The notes: a model not told the origin generated them from the sequence alone. Positions 16,941-25,522 are shown, counted from the first letter of the stretch. The stretch: DNA of 64,000 nt from Bacillota bacterium (GCA_023423335.1 JAFAFU010000074.1:165803-229802); one strand, 5' to 3'. Numbers and translations: made by a program.

Positions 16941-19898
16941 TCATCTATGCTGCCGATAATCTGTTGATGAATTCCGTTGAAGTTCTTTGCCCGATGCCGT
17001 CATCAAGCCGAATTCCTTCCGCTTGAAGGTGATCTCTTCGTCGATATACCGGATAAAGTCGGTCAGTGCCTCTCTGGGCTGCATCTTATCCTTATCCTCG
17101 GTGATTACTACCTTATAGAAAGCATTGTTAATATTACGCCAGGTATAATATCCTCCCGGAACCTGCGGAATGCCCTTCATCCATTCAAACTGGCTTTTTA
17201 AGGCCTGGTAATCCTCCGACGGCCAGGGAAGATTGTCAAATGCCTCTATATTGGCGGTAGGATAACGGGCTGCCGAACCCAGTAATGCCTCCATTTCCCG
17301 GCCATACTGGGTCTGAATCTCCGTGGATACCCACCATTTCATAAACTCCCAGGCGGCTTCCTTATCCCCGGATTGCTCCATCATTACCGTTGCCGTGCCG
17401 GTACTTGAAACCGAATAATCCACCGTTCCATCCTGCCGCAGGGTACCGGGCACCATGGAGAACCCCCATAACCCCTTGATATCCGGCGCAGAAACCTGAA
17501 GCTGGTTATAAAGGGTATAATCCGCTATGATAATCGGCGCTTCACCGGTCCTAAATCTCTGGTCCGCCGGTATTTCCCGCTCCAGCTTATAATCCGTATA
17601 GAATTCGCAGTAATCCTTAAAGGCCCGGATCGCAATATCACTGTCAAGGGCGGATTTTGTCGCATCGGCATTATAATAGCTGCCGCCGTTCTGATACAGC
17701 AGCATGGCATAGATCTGCTCTGAGGGCAGCATCCCCAGATCCATCTGATTCTTATATAAAACGGAAAGCGCTGTTTTCATCTCATCCCAGGTAGCCGGAA
17801 CCGGCAGCCCCAGTTCCTCCATAATATCCTTCCGGTAGAACATCATCAGACAGGTTTCAGTCTCCGGCAGCCCATAGGTACAGCCGTCAAATTCGTAGGG
17901 AACCATGGCGCTGTCCCTAAAGAGGTCTTTCACCTCCTTGAGATCGGAAAACCGTGTCAGATTGACAACCGCATTACGTAAGCCATAATTCATCGGAAGA
18001 TCATTGCCGACCTGAACCGCCACATCCGGACCCTGCCCGGCGAGGGTAGCCTGCAGGAGGGTTCCCATATCCACCAACTGAACATTGACATTGATATTCG
18101 TATCCGGAGTAAAGCTTTCATCAATCAGGGACTTCAGTACATTTGCCTGGTCCCTGCCCGATCCGATCCACACGGTAATCTGTTTGCTCTCTTCCTTCTT
18201 CAAAGCCACGTTACCGATCGTATTATAGTCAATAATAAAGGAGTAGAACAAAGTCTTAAGCATATGAATAAAACGGTCCCAAAGAGAGTTATTTACCTTC
18301 GGCACCTCCACATTCGGTGAATGGATGTAAATGGTATCCAGCGCCAGGGGCTGATCGAGAACCTGCGTAATCCAATTGCCGAGGGCACTCATATCCAGCT
18401 TGTAGGCTTCCAGGGATTTTGTGAATCTCTCCACATCCCCGATCAGAAAATTCAGCTCCTCCACCATTGTGGCCAGGGCAGCTTCACGGTTACTCCGGGT
18501 ACCGGCTACCGTATGAAGCTCCTTAATAGAGACCTTCAGGCTGTCCCTGACAGCAATCAGCTCCTCTCTCAGACCGGGAATGCTTTTCTGCAGATTATAA
18601 TCACGGTACTGATCCGGCTCCACGCCGGTGATACGGATTACCTTACGGTAGATGGCGTTCAGAGCCAGAACCGACTCATGGACGTCATCGATGATATTGG
18701 AAAACTCCCCAAGTACGACCTCCATCCGGAGGGTGTGCTGCCCTTCGGTAAGATAGAATCTGTATTTTTCACCCTTATCGTCCTTAAAGGTGGTCATATT
18801 CCAGGTATTCTTATATTTGAAGCCGTAATCACTCAGCTCTTCAAAAGGAACCTCTCCGTCAATCGTTACCTTTCTTGAGGTATAGATACCCCTTACGAAA
18901 TTCTGCCTGGCATGCAGCGTTATGTAATAATATCCGGTCTGCGGGACGGTAAAATCCCATTCCAGCCATTGTCCGATAATTCTCCAGCTGGAATTACTGC
19001 CGATCGTATTGTTTCTTAATTCCTTCGCGCTGTAGGGATATACTGCCGGCGAGGATTTATCCTGGGAGGGATAAAGCATCTGGGAGGACTTCCGGTCTGC
19101 CGCCTCTGCCTGGATGATTACCAACTGATCCGTCGTATCCGTTATTCCCAGGGCATCCTGTTCCTCCCTTACCGCGGCATATTCCCTGGTAGCCTCCGGA
19201 TTTCCTATGGTTATTTTCCTGAGCAGCATCGGTTCCCTGCGGGAATAAAGCGTTATGGTATGGGTCCCCTTCGTAAAAAACACGGACAGTCTTCTTGTTT
19301 CATAGCCCTCGCTGTCAAACAGATATCCGGTGATCCATTCCGGCGCTTCCACCTGCTTCGGCTTCAGGTCATTTCCGCGGTTATCCCGCTGCCAGGTATC
19401 CGTCTCATTCACCCAGATGCGTGAGAACTCTACCAGGCCAAGCTGTGCAAAGGGTAATTCTCCGTCGATAAATATACCTCTCTGGATGGAAGCGCTCTTT
19501 CCCTCCACCGGATAGTATAACAGTGAGATATCATAAAAGCCTTCTTCCTCAATGGTAACCTCGTATTCGATGAGCCCCTGCTCCTCCGTATAAACCGATA
19601 CCCCTTCCATTCCTTCATAATTATTATAGGGAACGGCTTCCATGCCAACCGCACGGACATAGTCTCCGGCTTCAATTACATATTCCGTATCCGGCCTCCC
19701 TGCTGTATCATATCCGGCCAGATAATCCCTATAATCTGTGCCTTCCGCAGATGTTCTGTTTAACAATTCCTTATATTGATCAGGAGAGGTATCGGTCATA
19801 GCGCCGGCCGTGTACCTGCCCGCCGTAATATCGCTGCAGCATAAGGCGGTAATGATCCAAACTGCCAATAACTGCCTCCCCCGCTTTGGCATTCCCAT
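16941..19898 (-). CDS. Giant solute-binding protein with two N-terminal CBM35-like modules
   Basis: The 985-residue protein starts at ATG 19898 (GAGGGGAG eight bases upstream), and a signal-type helix follows (LLAVWIITALCC), without a standard lipobox. Two beta-sandwich modules come next, at about 70-230 (YVIEAGDYVRAV to TITLYSR) and 260-395 (VIIQAEAADRKS to LRMEV), both resembling CBM35-like galactose-binding folds. A helical linker (about 415-560) leads to a solute-binding family 1 domain from about 590 (ITVWIGSGRDQANVLKSLID, GPDVAVQVGNDLPMNYGLR, MMFYRKDIMEELGLPVP). It is the first gene of the operon. The fusion would hold polysaccharide near the transporter. The C-terminal tail (STDYRQHR) coincides with a degenerate copy of the intergenic repeat described at 29254 and 52388. 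Confidence 0.85.
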   Translation of the reverse strand: MGMPKRGRQLLAVWIITALCCSDITAGRYTAGAMTDTSPDQYKELLNRTSAEGTDYRDYLAGYDTAGRPDTEYVIEAGDYVRAVGMEAVPYNNYEGMEGVSVYTEEQGLIEYEVTIEEEGFYDISLLYYPVEGKSASIQRGIFIDGELPFAQLGLVEFSRIWVNETDTWQRDNRGNDLKPKQVEAPEWITGYLFDSEGYETRRLSVFFTKGTHTITLYSRREPMLLRKITIGNPEATREYAAVREEQDALGITDTTDQLVIIQAEAADRKSSQMLYPSQDKSSPAVYPYSAKELRNNTIGSNSSWRIIGQWLEWDFTVPQTGYYYITLHARQNFVRGIYTSRKVTIDGEVPFEELSDYGFKYKNTWNMTTFKDDKGEKYRFYLTEGQHTLRMEVVLGEFSNIIDDVHESVLALNAIYRKVIRITGVEPDQYRDYNLQKSIPGLREELIAVRDSLKVSIKELHTVAGTRSNREAALATMVEELNFLIGDVERFTKSLEAYKLDMSALGNWITQVLDQPLALDTIYIHSPNVEVPKVNNSLWDRFIHMLKTLFYSFIIDYNTIGNVALKKEESKQITVWIGSGRDQANVLKSLIDESFTPDTNINVNVQLVDMGTLLQATLAGQGPDVAVQVGNDLPMNYGLRNAVVNLTRFSDLKEVKDLFRDSAMVPYEFDGCTYGLPETETCLMMFYRKDIMEELGLPVPATWDEMKTALSVLYKNQMDLGMLPSEQIYAMLLYQNGGSYYNADATKSALDSDIAIRAFKDYCEFYTDYKLEREIPADQRFRTGEAPIIIADYTLYNQLQVSAPDIKGLWGFSMVPGTLRQDGTVDYSVSSTGTATVMMEQSGDKEAAWEFMKWWVSTEIQTQYGREMEALLGSAARYPTANIEAFDNLPWPSEDYQALKSQFEWMKGIPQVPGGYYTWRNINNAFYKVVITEDKDKMQPREALTDFIRYIDEEITFKRKEFGLMTASGKELQRNSSTDYRQHR

Positions 19899-19933
19899 GC
19901 TGTTATCTCCCCTCTTTATATAGTGCATTGTAG

Positions 19934-19949
19934 TGCATATATTATTGCA
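19934..19949. promoter_or_regulatory. Candidate operator TGCA-N8-TGCA
   Basis: TGCA (19934-19937), TATATTAT, TGCA (19946-19949) lies about 13-28 bases downstream of the predicted start of the operon transcript. The same spacing occurs at the lacI promoter (21356-21371). Further TGCA copies at 19924 and 19967 may extend it. I infer binding by the LacI protein of this locus. Confidence 0.5.
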
Positions 19950-19968
19950 TTTTTCGTCCTATGTGTGC

Positions 19969-19997
19969 ATTGTAGCATAACCAGATTAAAAAGACAA
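19969..19997 (-). promoter_or_regulatory. Promoter of the mannan operon
   Basis: On the minus strand TTGTCT (19992-19997) and TACAAT (19969-19974) are separated by 17 bases, a good sigma-A promoter. The first gene, the giant binding protein, starts about 64 bases beyond the predicted transcription start. Confidence 0.65.
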
Positions 19998-20085
19998 TAC
20001 TTCTTTCTGTGAAATATGATAATAATTTATGTCCCATTCGCCCTTTTCTATAGAATATGCCCATAGGTCAAATACAATCAATGAA

Positions 20086-20100
20086 TGCATAATTTTTGCA
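20086..20100. promoter_or_regulatory. Second TGCA pair upstream of the operon promoter
   Basis: TGCA (20086-20089), seven AT-rich bases, TGCA (20097-20100), forming ATGCA/TGCAT arms. It lies about 125 bases upstream of the predicted transcription start and could be an auxiliary operator allowing looping. Confidence 0.35.
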
Positions 20101-20106
20101 TCTGCA

Positions 20107-20148
20107 CAAAAAAAGAAACGAAGCAAATACTATCCCTGCTTCGTTTCT
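20107..20148 (-). terminator. Intrinsic terminator of lacI
   Basis: Twelve-base perfect arms AGAAACGAAGCA (20114-20125) and TGCTTCGTTTCT (20137-20148), followed on the minus strand by seven T. It is 54 bases beyond the lacI stop and separates lacI from the operon promoter. Confidence 0.92.
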
Positions 20149-20201
20149 TATCCTATATTCATCCGGCCGGAGTGCAATTTGGCACAGATACGATTGTTAA
20201 A

Positions 20202-21245
20202 TTACATTGACGGTGTCTTATTGGAGGATTGACGGAAAATTACTTCCACACCGATAAAGATAACCTCTTTCGGAAAGGTAGGGTTCTGGATTCTCCACAT
20301 CAGCTGCTGCACCAGTCTCCTCCCCAGTCTCTGATTGCCGACCCGGACCGTGGTGAGAAAGGGCTCTACCTGGGACATTCCCTCCACATTGTCATAACCT
20401 GTAACCGCAACATCACCGGGAATGGTTAGTCCCCTGCTGCTTAAGCAGCGGATCACATACAGGGCAATATCATCGTTGGCACAGACAATTGCCTCCGGCA
20501 GATAGGGGAAGTCCGCCAGGGCTGCCTCCACCTCTTCTGTTTTATAAAATTTACGCGCCGCATGGTATGCCGCAACAATGGACTCGTCCGGTTCAATTCC
20601 CGCACTCATAAGGGCGCTCAGGTAACCCTGATAACGGTCATTGATGGTCTTGCAGTAAGTAATATCCCCGATAAAACCAATCTTCTTCAGTCCCCTTGAA
20701 ATGAGATCAGCCGTAATCTTTCTGGTGCTGTCCTTCCCCTCACAGATAATGACATCCCCATAATGGGAGATACTGTTCAGATCGCTGGGTGCATCCAGAA
20801 AAACAACCGGTATGTTCTGCTTCATAATCTGGTCGATATATTCCTTGGCAAAGACGCTTAAAATGATAATTCCGCTGACTTCCGCCTGCAGATCCAGAGG
20901 CAATACCAGATTCTTCTCATCCTGCTCGCTGATAAAGTTAAACTGAAGCTTGCAGCCATATTTATTCAGCTCATCGGAAATTCCCATGATAATGGAATTC
21001 CAGAAAACCGATATTTCCCTTCTTGTCAGAACAACAATGGTCTTTGTCTCATCAATCTTATTCCTTAATTTAAACTCATTTAAAACAACCGGGGATAATT
21101 TGGAATATCCCATCTCATATGCCTTTTCTATTACAACATATCTTGTCTCATAGGAAACCGTATCACTGTTGTTCAGTGCCTTAGCCACAGTATTCCTGGA
21201 CAAATTCAGTTCCTTGGCAACATCCTGTATCGTCACCTTCTTCAT
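20202..21245 (-). CDS. LacI-family transcriptional regulator of the mannan locus
   Basis: The 347-residue protein starts MKKVTIQDVAKELNLSRNTVAKALNNSDTV, the classic LacI helix-turn-helix (residues 3-22) and hinge, followed by a periplasmic-binding-protein-like effector domain (about 65-335, with GIIILSVFAKEYIDQ, GYDNVEGMSQVEPFLTTVR). AGGAGGAG is ten bases upstream. It has its own promoter and terminator and sits between the epimerase and transport genes, so it most likely controls both with a manno-oligosaccharide or sugar phosphate as effector. Confidence 0.92.
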   Translation of the reverse strand: MKKVTIQDVAKELNLSRNTVAKALNNSDTVSYETRYVVIEKAYEMGYSKLSPVVLNEFKLRNKIDETKTIVVLTRREISVFWNSIIMGISDELNKYGCKLQFNFISEQDEKNLVLPLDLQAEVSGIIILSVFAKEYIDQIMKQNIPVVFLDAPSDLNSISHYGDVIICEGKDSTRKITADLISRGLKKIGFIGDITYCKTINDRYQGYLSALMSAGIEPDESIVAAYHAARKFYKTEEVEAALADFPYLPEAIVCANDDIALYVIRCLSSRGLTIPGDVAVTGYDNVEGMSQVEPFLTTVRVGNQRLGRRLVQQLMWRIQNPTFPKEVIFIGVEVIFRQSSNKTPSM

Positions 21246-21352
21246 TTTGCGTTCTCTCCTCCTGCGGTTACCGGAATATTCTGTCCTTTAATTCCCATGA
21301 ACCATGCACAAAATTTATGCAGATTTATACATTTATGTTTCACACGTCCATA

Positions 21353-21374
21353 TTATGCACAATTTATTGCATAA
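21353..21374. promoter_or_regulatory. Candidate LacI operator at the lacI transcription start
   Basis: TTATGCA (21353-21359) and TGCATAA (21368-21374) are perfect seven-base inverted arms around eight AT-rich bases. It begins five bases past the -10 of the lacI promoter, suggesting autoregulation. A related pair ATGCA...ATGCA lies at 21304-21321. Confidence 0.55.
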
Positions 21375-21378
21375 TCGA

Positions 21379-21407
21379 AGTGTACTACATAATATCTATT
21401 TTTTCAA
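21379..21407 (-). promoter_or_regulatory. lacI promoter
   Basis: On the minus strand TTGAAA (21402-21407), 17 bases, TACACT (21379-21384). It lies between the TGCA operator and the palindrome at 21414-21425. Confidence 0.5.
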
Positions 21408-21413
21408 GCATTA

Positions 21414-21425
21414 TTTTGCGCAAAA
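21414..21425. promoter_or_regulatory. Perfect palindrome TTTTGCGCAAAA upstream of lacI
   Basis: A 12-base perfect palindrome just upstream of the lacI -35 box. Its shape suits a dimeric regulator but differs from the TGCA pairs, so it may be read by another protein or be chance. Confidence 0.3.
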
Positions 21426-21496
21426 CGCCGCAAATGCGAAATTGTGCATCATTGATATCTGTTTACAATACCGGCCTCTGCTGCTGCAGACAAATC

Positions 21497-22663
21497 CTAA
21501 AAATATTCATTCCTCTTGATTACTTCAAAGCACATCCGGCCATTATGGTAGGGACATTTCCAGGGCCCCACGATTTCCTTCGGATAGGGCTTGCCATAAC
21601 GGTCCACCTCACTCAGCCATTCGGAGCCGGCCCTTTTATCGATCAGGTTATTTTTGACGAAATCCCAGGTGTTGCAGGCGGCGTATTTATATTTGTTATA
21701 GCCGGATTTCTGGAAGCCGTTCAAAAATCCTACAATCGCTTCCGACTGGACCCACCAGACCTTCTTCGTATCGAGCTCGCCTTTACAGCACTCATTGTAC
21801 AGAGAGGTTCCATCATATGCGATCTCCAATATCCGGGCGGTCAGCTTCCTGGTGATGGTTGAGATTTTTGCCGTATAGACCTCATTGCCCAAAATCTCAC
21901 AGCCGCGGTCCAGCAGCCATGCCGCTTCTATATCATGTCCATAGGAATTCAGGTCCAGAATGGAATTCATTTCTTCATCGAAGAAGACCTCCAGTCTTCT
22001 CTTTTTCTGGTTATATACCTTGCATGCAAACAGATCCAATATCTGCCTCATCCTATCCGCCATGATCTCATTTCCATCGACGCGGTAAAGCTCGGTATAT
22101 GCCTCGAATACATGAAGCAGCGTGTTCATGGTCCTATCGGCCATAATTCCATTCTCCGATAATTTCTCATTGGATACCGGTTTAAATTCCCGATCGAAGG
22201 CCTCCAGATAGCCGCCGGTATCCCGGCACTTATCCTCTATCAGCCGCACCAGCTCATAGGCCAGCTCCAGCGCCTCCTCCTTCTGGGTTATTCCGTAATA
22301 GGAAGCCAGTCCGTAGACCGCAAATGCCTGATTATATGTATGCTTCGTATTATCCAGGGGCAGACCATCATAGGTGACGGACCAGTAAATACCTCCGTGC
22401 TCCTTATCATAAAATACATTTTTCAGAAATTCATAAGCATGATCCGCATTGTTAAGACATTCCGCATCCGAGGTAACCGCATAGGCATTGGCAAAAAACC
22501 ACAGGATACGGCTGTTTAGAATTCCTCCCTTGACTGCATTCTTATTCAGCTTCAGATTATAATCCATTTCCCCGTAGAAACCGCCATAATCCAAATCCTT
22601 CATACCCTTCCAAAAAGGGATAATATCCTGTACCAGATGTCGTTTAATCTCTGCTTCCCGCAA
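21497..22663 (-). CDS. AGE-family disaccharide 2-epimerase (cellobiose/mannobiose 2-epimerase)
   Basis: The product (388 residues from a TTG start at 22661-22663, nine bases after GGGAGG) is an (alpha/alpha)6 barrel of the N-acylglucosamine 2-epimerase superfamily. Motifs include FWKGMKDLDYGGFYGEMD, NSRILWFFANAY, EHGGIYWSV, SYGHDIEAAWLL and KVWWVQSEAIVGF, as in cellobiose 2-epimerases. In mannan pathways it converts mannobiose to mannosyl-glucose. A longer frame to 22714 overlaps manA without a ribosome site. It follows manA by 19 bases and precedes lacI. Confidence 0.88.
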   Translation of the reverse strand: MREAEIKRHLVQDIIPFWKGMKDLDYGGFYGEMDYNLKLNKNAVKGGILNSRILWFFANAYAVTSDAECLNNADHAYEFLKNVFYDKEHGGIYWSVTYDGLPLDNTKHTYNQAFAVYGLASYYGITQKEEALELAYELVRLIEDKCRDTGGYLEAFDREFKPVSNEKLSENGIMADRTMNTLLHVFEAYTELYRVDGNEIMADRMRQILDLFACKVYNQKKRRLEVFFDEEMNSILDLNSYGHDIEAAWLLDRGCEILGNEVYTAKISTITRKLTARILEIAYDGTSLYNECCKGELDTKKVWWVQSEAIVGFLNGFQKSGYNKYKYAACNTWDFVKNNLIDKRAGSEWLSEVDRYGKPYPKEIVGPWKCPYHNGRMCFEVIKRNEYF

Positions 22664-22682
22664 CTTATATTCCCTCCCTGTC

Positions 22683-23657
22683 TTAAGCAAAAGCTTCCCG
22701 CAGCGCTGTTTCATTGCTCTCCTGCGGGACGTAAGATTCGATCAATTCCAGTTCTCCCTCCAGCAGATAAGTCCCATAATCCGCAGGAAGAATAAAATGA
22801 TCCCCCTTCTTAACCGGGATACCGTCAATCAACCCCTTGCCGTCAACCACACTGACATTTCGGAACCTCTGGTCCTGGAGAAATTCGTGCCTGCCTTTCA
22901 GAGAAAGCTTATTTATCGTATAATATCTGCTCCGGATCAGCTCTTCCACTCTGCAGTCCCCATAATCCGTGACCTTACCGCTGATCGGAGTATCCTCATG
23001 AGGACACCGGATTACCTCGATACTCCGGGCGATATGCAGCTGCCTTGGTTTACCATGCTCCAGTCTTCCATAGTCATACAGCCGGTAGGTTATATCACTG
23101 CTTTGCTGGGTCTCAAGCAGCATCGTTCCGGCCTTTATCGCATGAACTGTTCCGGGCTCGATCTGAAAAAAGTCCCCTCTTTGTATGGGTCTTCGCCGGA
23201 TCAGCTCCTCCCATCGGTTCTCCGTAATCATTCTCTCTAATTCTTCCCTGTTCCTGGCATTATGCCCGATGACAAGGGTTCCGTCCTCAGGGCAGTCAAG
23301 GATATACCAGCATTCCGTCTTCCCCAGAGCGCCCTGTTCCTGCTCTCCGGCATAGGTATCATCCGGATGGACCTGAATACTTAAGTCCTCCTTCGCATCG
23401 ATTATCTTTACCAGTAAGGGAAATGTATCTCCCGGCATACCGCCGAACAGCTCCCGGTGGTTTTCCCAAAGGCTGCTTAAAGATTTTCCTTTAAGGCTTC
23501 CGCTCTTTATCCGGCAGTCTCCGCTCTTATGGGCACTGATCGCCCAGCATTCCCCCGTATGGGCATCCGGCAGGTCATAGCCATATTCCGTATGCAGCCG
23601 TTCGCCGCCCCAGAGCATGGACTTAAAAACCGGTTCCAGGAATAGTATCTCTCTCAT
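22683..23657 (-). CDS. manA: Mannose-6-phosphate isomerase, class I
   Basis: The 324-residue cupin enzyme interconverts mannose-6-phosphate and fructose-6-phosphate. Metal ligands are visible in QVHPDD, KTECWY and GTVHAI, and the N-terminus FLEPVFKSMLWGGERL is typical of the short Firmicute ManA/Pmi type. It is the entry of mannose into glycolysis for this locus. AGGGG lies upstream of the ATG. No phosphomannomutase gene is nearby although GH130 would make mannose-1-phosphate. Confidence 0.93.
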   Translation of the reverse strand: MREILFLEPVFKSMLWGGERLHTEYGYDLPDAHTGECWAISAHKSGDCRIKSGSLKGKSLSSLWENHRELFGGMPGDTFPLLVKIIDAKEDLSIQVHPDDTYAGEQEQGALGKTECWYILDCPEDGTLVIGHNARNREELERMITENRWEELIRRRPIQRGDFFQIEPGTVHAIKAGTMLLETQQSSDITYRLYDYGRLEHGKPRQLHIARSIEVIRCPHEDTPISGKVTDYGDCRVEELIRSRYYTINKLSLKGRHEFLQDQRFRNVSVVDGKGLIDGIPVKKGDHFILPADYGTYLLEGELELIESYVPQESNETALREAFA

Positions 23658-23779
23658 TTATCACACCCCTAATGTTTTGAAGCCAGCATTTCCTTATCGT
23701 TTATGCCGCATCGCCATGTCCTTCATTGTATTCGTTTTATCCATAGTTTCATCCCTGTGTAACTTACATTTATTCATAT

Positions 23780-23808
23780 ATTGTAGCAAATTATAAGTTT
23801 ATTTTAAA
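23780..23808 (-). promoter_or_regulatory. Possible manA promoter overlapping the end of the chemoreceptor gene
   Basis: TTTAAA (23803-23808), 17 bases, TACAAT (23780-23785) on the minus strand. The -35 is weak and falls inside the coding end of the upstream gene. No TGCA operator is seen in the 133-base gap, so manA and the epimerase may be under different control from the operon, or co-transcribed with the chemoreceptor. Confidence 0.35.
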
Positions 23809-25350
23809 GGGGTTATTTGCCCAGTCTGCAATAAGGTCGATACAGATTACAAAATTCCTCTGATCCAGGCCCCGGCATAAAAAGGATAAGGTTTTACATA
23901 AACCGCCCGTCGCCGTTGAGATATATTCGTAGGAGGAGTATATTTTGTCCGGATACTTCATGGCCTGTCTGAAATACTTCTTATCCCCGTGATAATCCCC
24001 GGGCATGGCAGGCATAAAATTATCATCCTGCTCTGACCGTATCTCCGGATTCATGATGGTTCTTGTGATCTGTCTGCCCTCTTCATCGATAATATACAGG
24101 CATTCCACATCCGTTCGGGAGGCAATGACCTCCTCCAAAATGGTATTCATTGCCTCCGAAGAGCTTACTTCCTTCAGCCGGCCGGTAAGCAGATCCATTA
24201 AGGGTCCCGAGATATCCTCCCGGATTTCAAAGCCCCGGGGCTCTCCCTCCTGTCCGGCCAGATGATACCTTTTTATAACGGCTTTCAGTCTGGCAGACGT
24301 TTCGGTCAGATCCAGGGCATTTTTACAGTTATCCTGTGCATAGGCCGCATTGCTTTGTGCTACCTCCGAAATATTCGTTATGATACTGCTGGTCGTCTCC
24401 AGTTTTTGTGCCTGATCCGCGGAGCTCTCCGCAATACTTCCACACAAGCCGGCAAAGGCTTCTATGGAGGCCTGGATCATGGCAAAGCTTTCCGAGGTCT
24501 TACCTGCTATCAAGGCACTGTCCTGCGCACTGCTTGTACTTTTGTTAATCAATTCCGTAGTCTGGCGGACTGCTGCTTCGCTTTTGGCAGCCAATACCCC
24601 TACTTCCTCCGCTACAACGGAAAATCCCTTTCCCTCCTCACCGGCTCTGGCCGCTTCGATGGCGGCGTTCAAGGCCAGAAGCTTCGTCTGTCTGGCCAGG
24701 CCGCTTAATACCTCGATAATCAGGGAAATATCTTTTGAGGATTCGGTAACTCCCTGAATGGACATCAGCATCCGGTCCATATCGTGTCTGCCTGTCTCTG
24801 TTTCTTTCCGGATATCCTCAATATTTCTGGCGGCCTCCACCGCGTCTGCCGCATTGGCATTCGTCTGTCCGGCAATTTCATAGATCGTGTCGGTAAGCTT
24901 ACGGATTAATTCTGCCTGCCTGGCTGCGTCCTTTGCAAGCATAGTGGAGTCCTTTTCTACCCCGCCGGACATTTTATCAATCTCTCCCGACAGCTGGTGT
25001 ATTTCATGAAAGGATTTATTCAGAGAGTTTTTAATTTTTTGCAGGGCGTTTTTTACCGGCAGAAAATCCCCCTGATACCTGACCTCCCGGGAAAAGGCCA
25101 CCGCCATATTTCCTGCGGAGAGATGGGATAAAACATGGGAAATCTCATTTACATAATCATTCAGGATCGAGTTGATCCGATTAATATCCTCTGCCAGTTC
25201 CCCCAGCACGGAAAATCCTTCTATGTCCACCTGGTTATCCAGGTCTCCCATTACCATTCGACTGGTACTGCGCTTAATTTCTGTTGCCTCCCGGATAAAT
25301 CCCTCCTTCTCACTCTGACTTTTTTTACTTTGATTCATCATTCGTTTCAT
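23791..25350 (-). CDS. Soluble methyl-accepting chemotaxis-like protein with C-terminal Cache-like domain
   Basis: The 519-residue protein has no transmembrane segment. Residues about 25-120 look like two HAMP-like helical pairs (MVMGDLDNQVDIEG and LSAGNMAVAF). An MCP signalling hairpin follows, with the tip LLALNAAIEAARAGEEGKGFSVVAEEVGVLA (about 225-256). The C-terminal 140 residues (about 375-519) contain ECLYIIDEEGRQ, DYHGDKKYFRQAMKYPDKIYSSYEYISTATGGLCKTLSF, a pattern of Cache/PDC sensor domains that normally sit outside the membrane at the N-terminus. The ribosome site GGAGG is eight bases upstream. It probably feeds CheA or another signalling partner with an intracellular cue. Confidence 0.82.
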   Translation of the reverse strand: MKRMMNQSKKSQSEKEGFIREATEIKRSTSRMVMGDLDNQVDIEGFSVLGELAEDINRINSILNDYVNEISHVLSHLSAGNMAVAFSREVRYQGDFLPVKNALQKIKNSLNKSFHEIHQLSGEIDKMSGGVEKDSTMLAKDAARQAELIRKLTDTIYEIAGQTNANAADAVEAARNIEDIRKETETGRHDMDRMLMSIQGVTESSKDISLIIEVLSGLARQTKLLALNAAIEAARAGEEGKGFSVVAEEVGVLAAKSEAAVRQTTELINKSTSSAQDSALIAGKTSESFAMIQASIEAFAGLCGSIAESSADQAQKLETTSSIITNISEVAQSNAAYAQDNCKNALDLTETSARLKAVIKRYHLAGQEGEPRGFEIREDISGPLMDLLTGRLKEVSSSEAMNTILEEVIASRTDVECLYIIDEEGRQITRTIMNPEIRSEQDDNFMPAMPGDYHGDKKYFRQAMKYPDKIYSSYEYISTATGGLCKTLSFLCRGLDQRNFVICIDLIADWANNPFKINL

Positions 25351-25390
25351 TCAATATGCCTCCATTCATCCGCTTGCGGTGCTTAAAAAC

Positions 25391-25423
25391 AAAAAAGCAA
25401 CAGGATTGCCCTGTTGCTTTTTT
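25391..25423 (-). terminator. Strong terminator hairpin inside the chemoreceptor leader
   Basis: Fourteen-base perfect arms (25391-25404 and 25410-25423) with five-base loop, followed on the minus strand by a T-rich tail ending GTTTTTAAG. It lies about 18 bases downstream of the start expected from the promoter at 25448-25476 and 40 bases before the ATG, so it can only act on the chemoreceptor transcript or make a short RNA. On the plus strand it is also followed by T residues. Confidence 0.8.
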
Positions 25424-25447
25424 GTTCACGCTTATTCGTATTTCATT

Positions 25448-25476
25448 AATATAAATGAATGTTCTCTATTTGTCAA
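25448..25476 (-). promoter_or_regulatory. Consensus promoter of the chemoreceptor gene
   Basis: TTGACA (25471-25476), 17 bases, TATATT (25448-25453) on the minus strand, nearly perfect sigma-A. Confidence 0.75.
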
Positions 25477-25522
25477 CTATATCGAACGAATAAGAATAAA
25501 AGTTTTCATATTTACCTTCATT

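Larger units (their letters stand above)
19899..20201. other. Regulatory gap between the mannan operon and lacI
   Basis: These 303 bases hold no gene. They contain the operon's promoter (19969-19997), four TGCA half-sites between 19924 and 19970, a further TGCA pair at 20086-20100, and the lacI terminator (20107-20148). Confidence 0.7.

Noticed and set aside
16930..16955. Full copy of the intergenic repeat at the end of the giant binding protein
   Set aside because: Only about 20 bases resemble the element and the hairpin core is missing, so it is mentioned as a degenerate copy and not annotated.
23690..23745. 16-codon frame upstream of manA
   Set aside because: Too short, weak ribosome site, and repetitive Met/Lys codons; no independent support.
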